NCBI GenBank assembly: GCA_016699695.1
Contig: CP065006.1
Location: 3,658,001-3,722,000 of the forward strand
Direction of reading: 5' to 3'
Length of the DNA: 64,000 nucleotides
Source of the DNA: Bacteroidota bacterium
GTDB lineage: Bacteria > Bacteroidota > Bacteroidia > Bacteroidales > UBA10428
Below, in pieces: positions 34,013 to 43,169 of this stretch. Under the pieces are notes generated by a model. The model was not told the DNA's origin. It was given only the letters and a program-made list of their open reading frames with translations, and did no database searches. Both the position numbers and the translations under genes were made by a program. Numbering within the stretch: position 1 is the first letter of the stretch; each line of letters starts with the position of its first letter.

Positions 34013-35920
34013 TTATAAAGTTATTTCATGTTCTTCAATATTATATTTTTCTAATAGAAAATTGTCAATTTCAGTTTTGATAGTCATTTCAGTCAATATA
34101 AGTCTTTCTTGCTCCGATAAAGAGCATAATCCAAAATTTTTCACATAGTTCTTTGCTAACGAAAAAAAGTCTCCAGAATAGGGTTTGCTCGTGTGTTTAA
34201 TATAAAACCAAAATATTTTGGACATAAGAATCTTTTGAAGAATCAACAAATCTTCACTTGAGTCAGAGATAACTGCATAGCCATTATAAAAAAGTAAATT
34301 CTTATCGTCTGTATATACAAAACAAGGTGAACTTGATATATATGGGAATAATAGTTTGTACCCAAATATTGTCAATGCTTGGTTTCTGCCATATGCATAC
34401 CATTTTTCATATTCTCTCGTACCTTTATCACGTTGTGCTAGAATTTCTTGCTTTGACTTTAGATATTGATATGCAAAAGGGAATTGTGACTTTAGATAAG
34501 GTTCTTCAAATATTTTAATCAATCTTTTAGATTCATCAAACAAATCGTTTTCATCAATCAACTCATATGGAAATATAAGTTTCTCTGTATGGTTCACAAT
34601 TTCTAATTCTGATTTTAAGGTATTTGGCTTAATTGCATTCTTGCAAATGCCTCTCTCTACTTTAATTTCTTTTTCATCTTGTTCGAAAAAGTAAAACTCT
34701 TCTGTTTCTCTGATGGGTTTAAAAACATAGATGTCGTTTTTTAGAGTTGCAAATCCATTACGTATTTCAAATTTTTTTCCTAGAGGTTCTCCTGTATTTT
34801 CGATTTTTGAAATAAGTGTGTTAATCCTATCTTGGTTTAAATACCAGCCCTCAAAATCATCCAGTTTTGAATATGGAATTTTTATGTAATCTTTTTTCTT
34901 AATATTATTTATACTACCACTATTGGTATTTAAATATTTTATTACAGGTGATTGTTGCTTACCAATTGTGCAGATACAGGTATATGTAGAACGACTTTTA
35001 AACAATTGTTCACCTCCAAAATCAATTATTGTAAGGTCAAATTCATTTTCTGAAAAGTATTTTCTGATTGCTCTACCATTTAAGCTTTTTATGAATGTAT
35101 TAACCGTAATATATCCAAGTATACCAATATTATTAAGGTTTTCTAACCCTATTTGAAAGAACGGGATATATAAATCAGCTTTCCCTGAACTTGATACAGA
35201 CCAATTCTTCAATAAATGCTTTGATTCAGAATCAATTTTTGTTGAACCAACATAAGGCGGATTGCTTACGATAATGTCGAAGCCATTATTCTGACTAACA
35301 TGTCTTACTTTATTCCAATCAAAGTCAAGCGCATTTCCTTGAAATAAATTGAATTCAAAGGTTTCACAATCTTCACCCTTTGATATTGCAAGTAAGGATA
35401 GAAGAATTTTTGTACGTTCAACGCTGTATCCCTGAATATCTAGTCCATAAACACTCTTACTATAAATTTCATAGAAGCTTTTATTTGTGTTTCTTCTGAC
35501 AATATTGGCAATTGTTATAAAAAAGCCGCCACATCCACATGCAATATCACCAAAAATAATCTCTGCTTCTTTTTTTTCTTTTTTGAATTTATGAATTGTT
35601 TCTGACACAATGTATTCCCTGATAAACTTAGGTGTATATACTGCACCATTAACTTCTTTGTCTGCAGGTGATACAACAAACTCAAACAGTTTTATTAGTT
35701 CCTCAATATCCAGACCTACTCCTTTAAATAGGGTTAAAAAACTACCCAACAGTTTTAATTCTTCTTCATCTTCTGATATTAAATAATTTTGAATTAACTT
35801 ATTCTTAATATTTTTAAGACCATTTAGCGCTACAAAAGAACTAACCAACAATCTATTTATATCCCTTACTTTAAATGAGTATTCTTTGAGAAACCTAAGT
35901 ATGTTTTGATTTATATCCAA
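34013..35920 (-). CDS. Eco57I/type IIG-like adenine-specific DNA methyltransferase
   Basis: 635 residues from a TTG start 4 bp after the previous stop. A helical N-terminus, YTPKFIREYI near residue 95, SAM motif I as GDIACGCGGFF near 127, catalytic motif IV as SNPPY near 217, and then a long target-recognition region (FEIRNGFATLKNDIYVF near 390). The layout fits N6-adenine methyltransferases of the Eco57I/BseRI group; no PD-(D/E)XK nuclease motif is apparent at the N-terminus. It would mark DNA for self-recognition. It is the last gene of the six-gene operon, so the restricting activity, if any, must come from a partner. Confidence 0.85.
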   Translation of the reverse strand: MDINQNILRFLKEYSFKVRDINRLLVSSFVALNGLKNIKNKLIQNYLISEDEEELKLLGSFLTLFKGVGLDIEELIKLFEFVVSPADKEVNGAVYTPKFIREYIVSETIHKFKKEKKEAEIIFGDIACGCGGFFITIANIVRRNTNKSFYEIYSKSVYGLDIQGYSVERTKILLSLLAISKGEDCETFEFNLFQGNALDFDWNKVRHVSQNNGFDIIVSNPPYVGSTKIDSESKHLLKNWSVSSSGKADLYIPFFQIGLENLNNIGILGYITVNTFIKSLNGRAIRKYFSENEFDLTIIDFGGEQLFKSRSTYTCICTIGKQQSPVIKYLNTNSGSINNIKKKDYIKIPYSKLDDFEGWYLNQDRINTLISKIENTGEPLGKKFEIRNGFATLKNDIYVFKPIRETEEFYFFEQDEKEIKVERGICKNAIKPNTLKSELEIVNHTEKLIFPYELIDENDLFDESKRLIKIFEEPYLKSQFPFAYQYLKSKQEILAQRDKGTREYEKWYAYGRNQALTIFGYKLLFPYISSSPCFVYTDDKNLLFYNGYAVISDSSEDLLILQKILMSKIFWFYIKHTSKPYSGDFFSLAKNYVKNFGLCSLSEQERLILTEMTIKTEIDNFLLEKYNIEEHEITL

Positions 35921-35924
35921 TGTT

Positions 35925-36731
35925 TTAAGAATTAATTAGTTGTGGGCAAATAGTTATGGGACTCCACAAGTCGCTAACTTCAATATCATTATGAGAATAC
36001 TTCCATTGACTAGCATGGGTATGGATATATGGTTTAAGAATGAGGTTTTGATATTCTACAATAAGATTCATGTATTCATTGCTTTCCTTTCTCATTTTTG
36101 ACCAAGTTTGTGGGAAAAAATTTGAGAGTGTAAAGTCAATCCCCAAAATTGCTTCCATTGGATAATGAGCAACTCTTGGGCTATCAAAAACAATTAGATG
36201 CCCGGTTTCAAGAGCTTGATTATTTTCTTTTAGCTTTCTTCCTCCAAATTGAAAGTGATAGAGTGGGTGAGGATATTCAGCTTCTCCATCTTCTTCTCCT
36301 TGAATATGTCTATCAAGATGATATGATGTTGTTAAAATGACTGGCTCTTTATCAATAACCCTTGTACCTTCAATCACAATATTAAATTCAAGCCATTTAA
36401 AAGTATCTCGTAATGTATTTAGGTCATTACAATCACCTATGGCTTTGATATCCAAAATAAGTTTTAAATCTTTGCAATCGTCAGGTATAGTATGTCTTGG
36501 GGTGCTATTAAAATTGAATATAAGTTGATTTAAAGAGTAACCCCAATAGTTATTATTAGCATTCCCATTCGGGATCTTCTGAATTCTCTCATTATTTCTA
36601 AGCTCTGACATTGCACTTTCAAATGAGCTTATCTCAGCCGTAGGGAAATAAGTCAATAGGATTCCTTGCAACTTCCTTAGGTCAGTTGCAATTTTATTCC
36701 TGATTTTCATTTTATCATTTGAAACAGGCAT
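35925..36731 (-). CDS. Unknown protein of the six-gene cassette operon
   Basis: 268 residues with no signal peptide or membrane segment. Notable motifs are TTSYHLDRHI near residue 135, YPHPLYHFQFGG near 155, FDSPRVAHYPMEAILGIDFT near 185 and THASQWKYS near 240. The many histidines and acidic residues could make a metal site, but I recognise no family and assign no function. The start overlaps the receiver gene stop (TAATG), so the two are translationally coupled. Confidence 0.75.
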   Translation of the reverse strand: MPVSNDKMKIRNKIATDLRKLQGILLTYFPTAEISSFESAMSELRNNERIQKIPNGNANNNYWGYSLNQLIFNFNSTPRHTIPDDCKDLKLILDIKAIGDCNDLNTLRDTFKWLEFNIVIEGTRVIDKEPVILTTSYHLDRHIQGEEDGEAEYPHPLYHFQFGGRKLKENNQALETGHLIVFDSPRVAHYPMEAILGIDFTLSNFFPQTWSKMRKESNEYMNLIVEYQNLILKPYIHTHASQWKYSHNDIEVSDLWSPITICPQLINS

Positions 36732-37837
36732 TACAAATACTCCTGTTTAATCTCCTCAAAGCGTTCCTTTTCTTCAGGATGTATTACCAATCCCTTTTCT
36801 TTTGCATCGCGTTCAAGAATTGATTCTAAAGAAATGTATATCTTATCTTGCCAAGGTTTTAATTGATTTCCATCAACCAGGAACCCATCTTTAGGGTCTA
36901 AAGGTTTTAGATATGCCTGACAAACTGTCCAGAACTTTGTACTTGTCGTTTTAGCGATTGGTTCTGCTACTTGTATTTCTTTAAGTTTAAATTTTTCTTT
37001 TATCAATTGGACTCTATTTTCAGCATTTAGGCGGATTAATAATATATTTGGAAAATTTTTACTCCACCAATCCATAATACCATTAAACCACCATCTTTCA
37101 AATACGTTACAAAAGACTCCCGAGTATTTATAATCTTTTAGATAACCTAATATTTTATTCCAATCTTCTGATTTTTCTACGTTAATCCCTAATCGTGCAG
37201 CCAATATTTTCTCGTCAATTAAAATCCCTGATTTACGAATGATTTCATTAAAAATATATTGAGAAATCTCTGACACTGAAGTCCCTTCTCCAGTAAGGAA
37301 TTTTGATGTAAATATCCTATTTTCAATATCTTTAACAGATGGATAGTCAAGCATTTTTGCAAAATCTGTTTTCCCTTCACCAATTAATTTATAAGCTTCT
37401 GTTATTGATGCTATTAGTTTTTCGTAATTGGTGCCTTCACTACCAACAGTTGCCTTAGTGAATGTGTAATCAAATAAATCGTGGCTAGATGTATCTGAAT
37501 CAAAATACTTTATAAGATTATCTTTGCTAGAAATCAAGAATATTGGAAATTCTTTTTTGAAACCATCTTCAATTAAAAAATGAGAACGAATTCCTGTTGC
37601 CAGAATTGGAGCAGTGTATTTAGCAACTCTTTCACCTTGCTGGTTTCCATCCAATCTTAAATCAAGAATTAAGGCATCAATATTAGATTGTTCATGGATT
37701 AATTCATCTCGTAATGTCTCAAAACTCGTAGGTTTTTTAATCGATATCTCGATTAAACCTAATGTCGATAAGCCATCAGCATATGCTTGACTCCTATCTT
37801 CATTTTCATCATCAATATATATTACTTTATAAGCCAT
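36731..37837 (-). CDS. Receiver-domain protein with unknown C-terminal domain
   Basis: 368 residues from the ATG at 37837, chosen because AAGGA stands just upstream and MAYKVIYIDDE is the natural receiver start; a start at 37864 would overlap the kinase by 38 bp. Receiver residues are visible: acidic pair D9-D10, phospho-acceptor D59 in LILDLRLDG, and ISSKD near 102. The region after about residue 160 has no HTH and is rich in tryptophan (ERWWFNGIMDWW). It looks like an effector or interaction domain rather than a DNA-binding one. It should take phosphate from the upstream GHKL protein, if that is a true kinase. Confidence 0.8.
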   Translation of the reverse strand: MAYKVIYIDDENEDRSQAYADGLSTLGLIEISIKKPTSFETLRDELIHEQSNIDALILDLRLDGNQQGERVAKYTAPILATGIRSHFLIEDGFKKEFPIFLISSKDNLIKYFDSDTSSHDLFDYTFTKATVGSEGTNYEKLIASITEAYKLIGEGKTDFAKMLDYPSVKDIENRIFTSKFLTGEGTSVSEISQYIFNEIIRKSGILIDEKILAARLGINVEKSEDWNKILGYLKDYKYSGVFCNVFERWWFNGIMDWWSKNFPNILLIRLNAENRVQLIKEKFKLKEIQVAEPIAKTTSTKFWTVCQAYLKPLDPKDGFLVDGNQLKPWQDKIYISLESILERDAKEKGLVIHPEEKERFEEIKQEYL

Positions 37838-40142
37838 AATCTTCCTTTTCTTCTGGTTTTGCAACTGGTACTGTTATTCTAATATTAGTAGAAAATCCCT
37901 CTGGAGCATTTTCAATTGAAATTTCCCCGTTGTAACTTTCAACAATGTCACGGACAATTTTTAATCCTAATCCCGTTCCTGTTAACTCATCTGTTGACGA
38001 AGCTTTGTGACCTTTAGGAGAGGATGTAGTGAAAAATGCATTGAATATTTTTTCTCTATTTTCTAATGGAATTCCATCGCCGTTATCAATGAATTCAACA
38101 TTTATTGTGTTATTTATTTTACTCGCTTTAATAAGAATTTGTCCCTTATCTGGTTTCGCTCTTTTAATTGCCTTTTTTGAATTACTGTATAAATTAAATA
38201 GTATTGAAGCCCATTCTGAAGTGTGCATTTTGCAGGTAAACAAATCGTAACCATTAATTTCAGAGTTCATATCAATATTATTTCGTTCCCTATCTGGCTT
38301 GATTGTTTGCACAAATGGTTTTATCACGTCTCTGATTTCAACAGGTTTTAACTCCTGATTCACATTTTGCGATATGGTTTCATCGAAATAGGAGGCATAC
38401 ACGTTAAAAGATTGAAATGTTCTTCGCAGTCTTATGGCTCTTTTATATTCTTCAGATGCCCTGTTGAGATTTTCTAAAATATATTTGGTATCAATATCAA
38501 AAGTTCCGAGGTAGTTCATTATCTCATGTGTAAACTCGCCTATAATCAATCCAAGTCCTGCAAGAACCCGAATCATATTTAACTCATCAATACTTTTAAC
38601 GGCATCTCTCAATTGCTGTGCTTTTTTTCTATATTCTTCAGCTTTCTCTTTCTCTTCCTGCTTATCGTGTTCACTTTCTGAACTATCATCTTTATTATCC
38701 TCATTGGCATTGCTCTCTTCACTCTTTTTCTCAATATCATCTGCAATTTTTTCCAAATCATCAGCTGTTTCTAAGATAGATTCTTTAGGACTTTTAGAGT
38801 ATTTCTCAGTCCATCCTTTTTGCGTTGTTTGAGTTTTTCGTCCACGAGCTTCAGCAACTCGAGTGACAGCTGCAGTTAATGCTTTGTATACGAAATCAAT
38901 TAACTCTTCATATGCTTCATTGTAAAAAACACCTTCTCTACTTGATAACTCTTGAAAATTACCGTTCTCGTCATCTATTTCAACAAATCCAATAAAATTA
39001 TTATTACCATGAGCTGGCAAAATAATCCTTTTACGAACAGATGCATCTAAACCCAACCAATCATTATTCGGTTCTCCATATGGTAGCACTCTAAATCCAT
39101 TTCTATACATTCTAATACCACCTTGTTCCCTTGTAACTTCTCTAATATAACTTTCTGCTTGTTTAGGAATTAAACCAGAAGAATAAATGAAATAATATGC
39201 TTTGAATCTAATTCCACTTAATTTTAAATACTTGTTTTCGTCTGAACCACTTAACTCAACCGGTTTTTTTGTAATAGCATCAACTTTGCTATTATTAATC
39301 ATCCAATATCCTATACCTTTTTCAACATAACCTTCAATTTCAGCTAAAGCATGTTGATAAAACATTGATTGTTGATTGGCTATTTCAATACCATCTTTTG
39401 AGCAAAGAATTTCAAACCCAGGGTCAACGATTGCAGCGTCTTTTCTTTTCTCTTTTTTTGAAACAGGAAAAGGTTGTATTACATCAATTGCATACCTATA
39501 AACACGTTTAATCATTAATTCAGACCACCACTCACGTAAGTCTTCAATTATTAGCTTTGTACCTTGTTCTTTTTCTTTTGGTATTTCTTCTATTTTATTA
39601 GATATAACATAAAGGTCTTCATCCATTAAATACTTTACCCAGTTTACTACAATTTTTAAAGCCGATTCGGAATTCTTCGTTTGTGTAATAATGGTTAATT
39701 TGTTCCCTAAACGCTGAGTAGAGAATCTTCCAATTCCCTTTTTGCCAGCTCTGCTTCTTTCATAAATAGGTGAGACCGGCTCATGAATTTTTGATGTTGA
39801 AGAAATGCGCATAAAACCATTTATTAATTGGTCTCTGGTCATTCCTGCACCATCATCATCAATAATTAATGTTCCTCCAATATTATCAACATTTAAAAAA
39901 TGCAGTGTCGCTTTTGAAGCATCAGCATCGTAAGCATTTTTAACCAATTCAGAAACAGCTGTCTCGTGTCTTGCAACTAATTCTTTACCAAGCCTATCAA
40001 TAACACCTGAGTCTACTGAAAATCGGACATTATTCTTGTCTAAAGAGGCAAGTTGGTGTGAAAGCTTCAATATTTTATCAATATTGTTAGGGTCATTTGC
40101 TATTGTTTCAGTTAACTTTGCCCTTATTTTAGTTTCATCCAT
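37827..40142 (-). CDS. Double GHKL ATPase: Hsp90/MORC-like domain plus histidine-kinase module
   Basis: 771 residues from the ATG at 40142. N-terminal GHKL domain: SELVKNAYDADAS near 65, IIDDDGAGMT near 92, GKKGIGRFS near 130, as in Hsp90/MORC/MutL ATPases. A charged coiled coil covers about 460-525. The C-terminal half is a kinase module: an H-box-like GEFTHEIMNYLG with His near 540, N box NLYSNSKKAIKRA near 655, G1 DNGDGIP and G2 GTGLGLKIV near 722. No membrane segment, so the kinase is cytoplasmic. The fusion suggests that clamp closing on a substrate such as DNA or protein controls autophosphorylation; that is inference. It overlaps the receiver gene by 11 bp. Confidence 0.85.
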   Translation of the reverse strand: MDETKIRAKLTETIANDPNNIDKILKLSHQLASLDKNNVRFSVDSGVIDRLGKELVARHETAVSELVKNAYDADASKATLHFLNVDNIGGTLIIDDDGAGMTRDQLINGFMRISSTSKIHEPVSPIYERSRAGKKGIGRFSTQRLGNKLTIITQTKNSESALKIVVNWVKYLMDEDLYVISNKIEEIPKEKEQGTKLIIEDLREWWSELMIKRVYRYAIDVIQPFPVSKKEKRKDAAIVDPGFEILCSKDGIEIANQQSMFYQHALAEIEGYVEKGIGYWMINNSKVDAITKKPVELSGSDENKYLKLSGIRFKAYYFIYSSGLIPKQAESYIREVTREQGGIRMYRNGFRVLPYGEPNNDWLGLDASVRKRIILPAHGNNNFIGFVEIDDENGNFQELSSREGVFYNEAYEELIDFVYKALTAAVTRVAEARGRKTQTTQKGWTEKYSKSPKESILETADDLEKIADDIEKKSEESNANEDNKDDSSESEHDKQEEKEKAEEYRKKAQQLRDAVKSIDELNMIRVLAGLGLIIGEFTHEIMNYLGTFDIDTKYILENLNRASEEYKRAIRLRRTFQSFNVYASYFDETISQNVNQELKPVEIRDVIKPFVQTIKPDRERNNIDMNSEINGYDLFTCKMHTSEWASILFNLYSNSKKAIKRAKPDKGQILIKASKINNTINVEFIDNGDGIPLENREKIFNAFFTTSSPKGHKASSTDELTGTGLGLKIVRDIVESYNGEISIENAPEGFSTNIRITVPVAKPEEKEDYGL

Positions 40143-40156
40143 AATATCCAATTTTT

Positions 40157-40948
40157 CTACATTTTTTCAATCAATTCATTTTTCAACCAATTAAAAGCAT
40201 CACGTTGATTGTATTTAATATCTGGTCTTAGCAATGCTTCCATATCACCTATAAACTCAAAACTAACCTCTTTCTCTTCAATGTTAAGTAAGAACTCTTT
40301 TTTACTTGGTGGTCTTTTCCCTGTTGCAAACGAAGTGTATTCCTTAAAACAAGTTATGATTTGCTCATAGTCCAAATTAATATTTTGCCGTGAATAATCT
40401 AAATCAAACAAATCTCTTCCTTTGCTTCTTTGATATAATGCCCTAAGTTTTGTTCCTAAAAGTTCGTTTATATTGTAAGTTCTCAATTCAGCTTTACCAG
40501 AGAACCATTCGCTTTTAACTTTAAAAGGAAAATCAACCCAATCAAGCACATTAAAATGTTCCTTGCAGTTAATTTCGAGTTTCAATCGCATTCGTATTTC
40601 TTCATATTCCGATGTGAAACGATATAATGCTTTTGCTCCATGTCCTCTTACCTGCGTTTTTCTTGGTTCTTCAAAAAAGGTAATTACCTCGTTTAACCTT
40701 TCCATTATGGGTTTTATTGGGCCTTCTTTAATTTGCACCAAATCAATATCCTCAGAATATCGAGGTGCTGGATTAAGATAGAGTTTATGCAAAGCTGTTC
40801 CTCCTCTGAATGCAAGATTTTCTCTCAGGAAGTCATCAGAGAATATTTCCACTAAGGTTCGGGAAATAATCAAATCCTGCTCAACCTGAGAAAATTCATT
40901 CCATGGTGCGTGTTCCTGCCACTTTGCTATATATGGTTTAGGTATCAT
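40157..40948 (-). CDS. abiEii: AbiEii-type nucleotidyltransferase toxin
   Basis: 263 residues. LAFRGGTALHKLY near 45-57 and RYSEDIDLV near 63-71 are the nucleotide and metal binding motifs of AbiEii/MNT-type toxins, with a conserved Lys in MRLKLEINCKE and LLGTKLRALYQRSKGRDLFDL later. Characterised AbiEii/MenT toxins transfer nucleotides to tRNA or other targets and cause growth arrest during phage infection. It overlaps the antitoxin gene by ATGA. Confidence 0.9.
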   Translation of the reverse strand: MIPKPYIAKWQEHAPWNEFSQVEQDLIISRTLVEIFSDDFLRENLAFRGGTALHKLYLNPAPRYSEDIDLVQIKEGPIKPIMERLNEVITFFEEPRKTQVRGHGAKALYRFTSEYEEIRMRLKLEINCKEHFNVLDWVDFPFKVKSEWFSGKAELRTYNINELLGTKLRALYQRSKGRDLFDLDYSRQNINLDYEQIITCFKEYTSFATGKRPPSKKEFLLNIEEKEVSFEFIGDMEALLRPDIKYNQRDAFNWLKNELIEKM

Positions 40949-41736
40949 AAATCGCTTTCTAATTTTACATTAACATCTACTTTCCACTTATTATCAACTG
41001 CACCTGGTTTTTCTTTTGATTTTGGGCTTAATAAAACTGGGAAGAAGTTTTTTGTTTTTAGTTCTGTATAAATCATTTCTTGAAACTTTTCATCCATACC
41101 AAGTTCTTCAAGCAAAAATCCGAATCTTTGCAAAGTACTTTTATTCGGATACCAGTTTAAAAGTTCTGACAAATCAGATTCTGTTAACTCTTCTGTCAGT
41201 TCCTCAATTGTTGCAAGCAATCTGTTTATTCCACCCAATTTTGTCTGATGATGTATTAAATCAACAATTGTCAAAGCCGGGCTGGAAATTTTAAAAATCC
41301 CTGCATCTGATTTCTTTTGCTGAATATTTTTATCAGACCAGTTGGTTGTTGTGAAAAACCGAATGTCTATATTGTTTTTTGATATATCGTTAAATTTTGG
41401 TTTCTCAGTTATTAAGTAATCTCGCTGAACCTGTTGGTGACTTGCTCCATTAAATTTAGCTGCGGAAAATAAGCCTACATAATAATTCCTATCCAGATAT
41501 TTAAATAATTTTTCACAGTAAAGTTGTAGAGGGAGTTTTTTCGCTGAAGAATATCTAGGTGTGATTATTAAATAAAATCCCTTTCTAAGATTTACTATTT
41601 CTCCTTTCTCTGACAATCTAAGGAGTTCAAATTTTAAAGAATTACTGCTACCTGCTGTTTCTTTAGCAATCTCATCCAATGAAAATGAGTAGTTCTCAAT
41701 TGATAACAGATATTTTATATATTCTTTTGCATTCAT
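40945..41736 (-). CDS. abiEi: AbiEi-type antitoxin
   Basis: 263 residues. An N-terminal winged helix (FSLDEIAKETAGSSNSLKFELLRLSEKGEIVNLRKGFYLI is the region, residues 17-56) and a C-terminal antitoxin domain (YYVGLFSAAKFNGASHQQVQ, SSPALTIVDLIHH). Such proteins repress their own promoter and neutralise AbiEii without forming a tight complex. It is the first gene of the six-gene operon, so its HTH may control the whole operon from the 180 bp upstream of it. Confidence 0.88.
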   Translation of the reverse strand: MNAKEYIKYLLSIENYSFSLDEIAKETAGSSNSLKFELLRLSEKGEIVNLRKGFYLIITPRYSSAKKLPLQLYCEKLFKYLDRNYYVGLFSAAKFNGASHQQVQRDYLITEKPKFNDISKNNIDIRFFTTTNWSDKNIQQKKSDAGIFKISSPALTIVDLIHHQTKLGGINRLLATIEELTEELTESDLSELLNWYPNKSTLQRFGFLLEELGMDEKFQEMIYTELKTKNFFPVLLSPKSKEKPGAVDNKWKVDVNVKLESDL

Positions 41737-41916
41737 GTTTAGTAAGTATTCGATAAAAGTATCAAATTAATCTACCGATCTCAAATTATTACTACGATTT
41801 CTTTGTGCGATGGCAAAAAAACAACTCTTTTAAAAATTTTGGAAGTGGGTTTGCTTGTGGGATTTTTAAATGTGTTGTTTGCGGGTCGGCATGTGCACGG
41901 TCTCTCATAGCATTAA

Positions 41917-42050
41917 ACACAACGTTTTATGGTAGCGAGTCGTGCGGGATTTCGAAGCTGTTTCTTATCAGTTTACTACCTGTCTTTTTTACGAGCCCCA
42001 AACGCCCGCAAACCTCGGAAACCCGCATGCTCGCTGACCATGTGTTAGGT
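41917..42050. repeat. attC-like site 7 (family 1)
   Basis: ACACAAC ... GTTAGGT, the right core being a perfect GTTRRRY. The 8-kb segment 6-7 starts GTTGTGTTTTA and ends TTAAACACAAC. Confidence 0.88.
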
Positions 42051-42061
42051 TTTCGTTGCTT

Positions 42062-42990
42062 CTACAGATGTTTCCATCTTGCAATTAGAGTTTCACTTAT
42101 CTTATCAAGATTTGGCATTAATTGTGCCTGATTAATATCTTCCTTTTCAAGCAAAACTAATAAATTATCAGCTTCACTCTTTGCTAATTCTATTTTATAA
42201 AGAATCGGATTTTCTAATTCAATTTCTTTTGTTTCAATGTCAATGGTTTTATCCAAACTTGGAAATTCATGATATTTTAAATAGAAATCTTTTATTTTTC
42301 CATCAATTCTTGTAAAAACTCCTTTTTGAGATTTTATGTATTCATTTCCATGATTAAAATCAAAAAGGTATTTATAGCAAACAGTTTATTTTCATTTGTA
42401 CTCCAAACTTCTGAATATCTTTTTTTATTAAAAGCCCAAATACATATGTTTTCAAATTCTTCTTCATTCCTATATTCTCTGCCGACTGCAAAATATGCTG
42501 CAAATACAGGGTCAGTAGTCCAATCTAAAAGTCTAGTTGGGATTCCATGATGTTGAGCAAGAGGAAAATGGTCTTTAAGAAAAAAATCAGAAGAATGTTG
42601 AACTTTATCAGAATATGATGGCGTATGAAAATTCTTTTCCGGTATTTTAAAACCTAAAATCCTTGCCAAATTTGTGAAATCAGCCACAGCCTTAATTTCC
42701 GCTTGCGTTTGTAACATGAATTTTTTTTCAAATTCATTAATGTCTTGGTCTTGGTAATCTTGTGAATCATCAATTTTCTTTATTAATGGGTCTAATGTAG
42801 TATTTGGCTCTCTCCAAGCAGATGGTTTTAAATTCCAATTACTGTTCCATTGACCACGAAAAATCCACTCACATTTTTCATAGTTTTCATTCCACCAAAA
42901 ATCATTAGATTTTCTAATAAAATTCAAATATTCTCTCGCATTAAAAGGAATGGATTTATCTGTACAATTAATAATTTTAATGGCATTCAT
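42062..42990 (-). pseudogene. FRG-domain protein gene with a one-base frameshift
   Basis: The upstream frame (42334-42990) contains the FRG motifs WIFRGQWN and AQHHGIPTRLLDWTTDP, and a DPVFAAYFAVGREY stretch. It stops early after INTF. In the next frame the protein continues as DFNHGNEYIKSQKGVFTRID and ends ISETLIARWKHL at 42062, where the usual FRG tail (Asn, Gln, GVFT) is recovered. A single missing base in the T5 run (A5 on plus at 42362-42366) explains this. The full protein would be about 309 residues. FRG proteins occur in defence loci and have no proven enzyme activity. The frameshift could be real or a sequencing error. Confidence 0.88.
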
Positions 42991-43028
42991 TTAGTAAAAT
43001 TTTATTTGTAGAGTTCTCTTGCAATGAA

Positions 43029-43159
43029 ACCTAACGTGCCCGCGGTATGAAAAGTTGCTGTTTGCGGGCTATATAATGCAAAGTTACACAAAAATTAAAG
43101 CGGGCTACAACCCTTAAATAAACTACTGAACCAGCAATTTTTTATACCGCGTGTTAGCG
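43029..43159. repeat. attC-like site 8 (family 2)
   Basis: ACCTAAC (perfect RYYYAAC) ... GTTAGCG. Segment 7-8 starts GTTAGGTTTTC and ends GAAACCTAAC. Confidence 0.88.
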
Positions 43160-43169
43160 GTTCGTGCTT

